Below are positions 5,772 through 6,492 of a stretch of DNA of 6,492 bases, piece by piece. The stretch is from Planctomycetota bacterium. Its GTDB lineage: Bacteria > Planctomycetota > B129-G9. Positions within the stretch are counted from its first letter, which is position 1. Every line of letters starts with the position of its first letter. The DNA lies in assembly GCA_003644325.1 (NCBI GenBank), contig QNCA01000083.1, positions 1 through 6,492 on the forward strand. The letters run 5' to 3'. Both the position numbers and the translations under genes were made by a program. The notes under the pieces were generated by a model. It ran no database searches, was not told where the DNA came from, and was given only the letters and a program-made list of their open reading frames with translations.

Positions 5772-5963
5772 ATGGTCAAGTTGACGAAGCTCAACGGACG
5801 GGAGTTTGTTCTAAACTCCGACCTAATAAAGTTTATCGAGGAAACGCCCGATACTATCATCACCCTGAGGGATCAGGAGAAGGTGATAGTGCGCGAAGAC
5901 GCGGACGAGGTAATTCGCCGGGTTATCGAATTCAGGCGGTCTGAGCGGTTGCTGCCCGATTAG
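5772..5963 (+). CDS. flbD: FlbD/SwrD family flagellar motor protein
   Basis: 63 aa from ATG 5772. The protein matches the small FlbD family almost throughout: 'MVKLTKLNGREFVLNSDLI' at the start, 'FIEETPDTIITLRDQEKVIV' (21-40), and a final helix 'EDADEVIRRVIEFRR'. The TPDTxITL motif and total length (about 60-70 aa) are diagnostic. In Bacillus subtilis the homologue SwrD (YlzI) raises flagellar motor power; in spirochaetes and others flbD lies directly before motA-motB, as here. A frame extension to GTG 5682 would add 30 residues overlapping a terminator-like hairpin with no family similarity, so the ATG is preferred; GGTGAT (5763-5768) just upstream can serve as the ribosome-binding site, although the three-base spacing is tight. 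Cytoplasmic, no membrane segment. This is not the Caulobacter transcription factor that shares the name FlbD. Confidence 0.9.
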   Translation: MVKLTKLNGREFVLNSDLIKFIEETPDTIITLRDQEKVIVREDADEVIRRVIEFRRSERLLPD

Positions 5964-5986
5964 TCCGCCTTAGAGAGGCCTCTTTC

Positions 5987-6492
5987 ATGGATACAGCGAC
6001 AATTCTGGGAATCCTGGTGGGTATAGGGCTGTTGTTCTACGGTGTCATGGACGCCAAGGGCGGCTCGGAGTTCATAAACGCCGGGTCGTTCGCCGTGACA
6101 ATCGGCGGGGCGTTGTGCGCAACGATGATAAGCCTGCCCATGAACAAGATAAAGGCAGCCGTGTCCGTGGCAAAGAAGGTCTTTCTGACCAAAACCCGCC
6201 CCCCCCAAGAGTTGATAAAGACGCTCGTGGGATTCGCGGAGATCGCCCGGCGCGACGGCATACTCGCGCTGGAGGAGGCCTCGAAGGACCTCGACGACGA
6301 ATTTCTGGTAAAGGGTCTGCAACTGGCGGTGGACGGCGCGGACCCGGAACTCATCTCGGACATAATGAATACGGAACTGGAGAACATCATCGCCCGTCAT
6401 GACAACGGCCGCAAGATATTTGAAGCGATGGGCAAGTACGCGCCGGCCTTCGGAATGGTCGGCACCCTGATAGGCCTGGTGGCCCTTCTGAA
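5987..6492 (+). CDS. motA: Flagellar motor stator protein MotA (3' end outside window)
   Basis: The frame is open from ATG 5987 to the window end (168 residues). MotA, with MotB, forms the inner-membrane ion channel that drives flagellar rotation. Visible are transmembrane segment 1 ('TILGILVGIGLLFYGVM', 4-21), segment 2 ('AGSFAVTIGGALCATMISLP', 32-51), the cytoplasmic loop with 'AEIARRDGILALEEASKDLDDEF' (84-106), and the start of segment 3 ('APAFGMVGTLIGLVALL', 152-168). Arg88/Arg89 and Glu96/Glu97 occupy the positions of the charged residues that in MotA/PomA contact FliG, and Pro153 corresponds to the conserved proline beside segment 3. GAGAGG (5973-5978) lies 8 bases before the ATG, inside the palindrome AGAGGCCTCT. 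flbD ends 23 bases upstream. The sequence is closer to the PomA/Gram-positive type than to E. coli MotA. Proton or sodium use cannot be told without MotB. A run of eight C residues (6199-6206) occurs within codons 71-74. Confidence 0.93.
   Translation, partial: MDTATILGILVGIGLLFYGVMDAKGGSEFINAGSFAVTIGGALCATMISLPMNKIKAAVSVAKKVFLTKTRPPQELIKTLVGFAEIARRDGILALEEASKDLDDEFLVKGLQLAVDGADPELISDIMNTELENIIARHDNGRKIFEAMGKYAPAFGMVGTLIGLVALL

Noticed and set aside
5960..6400. Minus-strand open frames and a plus-strand frame at 6115-6402 over motA
   Set aside because: The 5987-6492 plus frame encodes recognisable MotA with its membrane segments and conserved charged loop, so the others are shadows.
1..6492. 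CRISPR array, tRNA, rRNA, insertion-sequence transposase or novel defence system
   Set aside because: No regularly spaced repeats with spacers, no cloverleaf or rRNA signature and no transposase frame were seen. All genes are recognisable flagellar families.

Overview
This window is a GC-rich stretch of a bacterial flagellar operon with all recognisable genes on the + strand: the 3' end of a MotE-like gene, fliK, flgD, a small conserved flagellar-operon gene (TIGR02530-type), flgE, flbD (swrD family) and the 5' part of motA. I recognise every gene at family level and see no previously undescribed system. The less ordinary material lies between the genes and in an enlarged hook protein.

Layout. 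1-337: C-terminal part of a MotE-like protein with an MgtE-N-type helical domain. 338-576: a gene-free gap with three successive inverted repeats, the last being an imperfect palindrome of about 60 bases that resembles REP elements of the kind mobilised by RAYT transposases. 577-2553: fliK, with a long Ala/Pro/Glu/Asp-rich N-terminal part and a clear C-terminal hook-length domain. 2572-3012: short flgD. 3015-3407: the small TIGR02530-type gene. 3408-3570: a structured gap with an intrinsic terminator, two GCAA-tetraloop hairpins, competing stems and a candidate sigma-54 (-24/-12) promoter. 3571-5622: flgE, 683 aa, with extra domains in the middle. 5623-5771: a terminator-like hairpin followed by a short leader. 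5772-5963: flbD. 5987 to the end: motA, cut by the window edge at residue 168.

How the genes work together. FlgD caps the growing hook, FlgE is the hook subunit, and FliK measures the hook and switches the export apparatus. MotA is the stator subunit that drives rotation. MotE-like and FlbD/SwrD proteins are linked in other bacteria to stator or motor function. The terminator before flgE, the candidate sigma-54 promoter and the second terminator after flgE suggest that the hook gene can be transcribed as its own unit. That is inference from sequence pattern only.

Organism. The order fliK-flgD-flgE-flbD-motA is shared by spirochaetes, Bacillota and several deep-branching diderm phyla, and is not the enteric arrangement. 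High GC, a possible sigma-54 promoter, a REP-like element and a large FlgE with inserted modules would fit a GC-rich diderm outside the Gammaproteobacteria, for example a Planctomycetota- or Hydrogenedentota-like lineage. The window alone does not fix the phylum.
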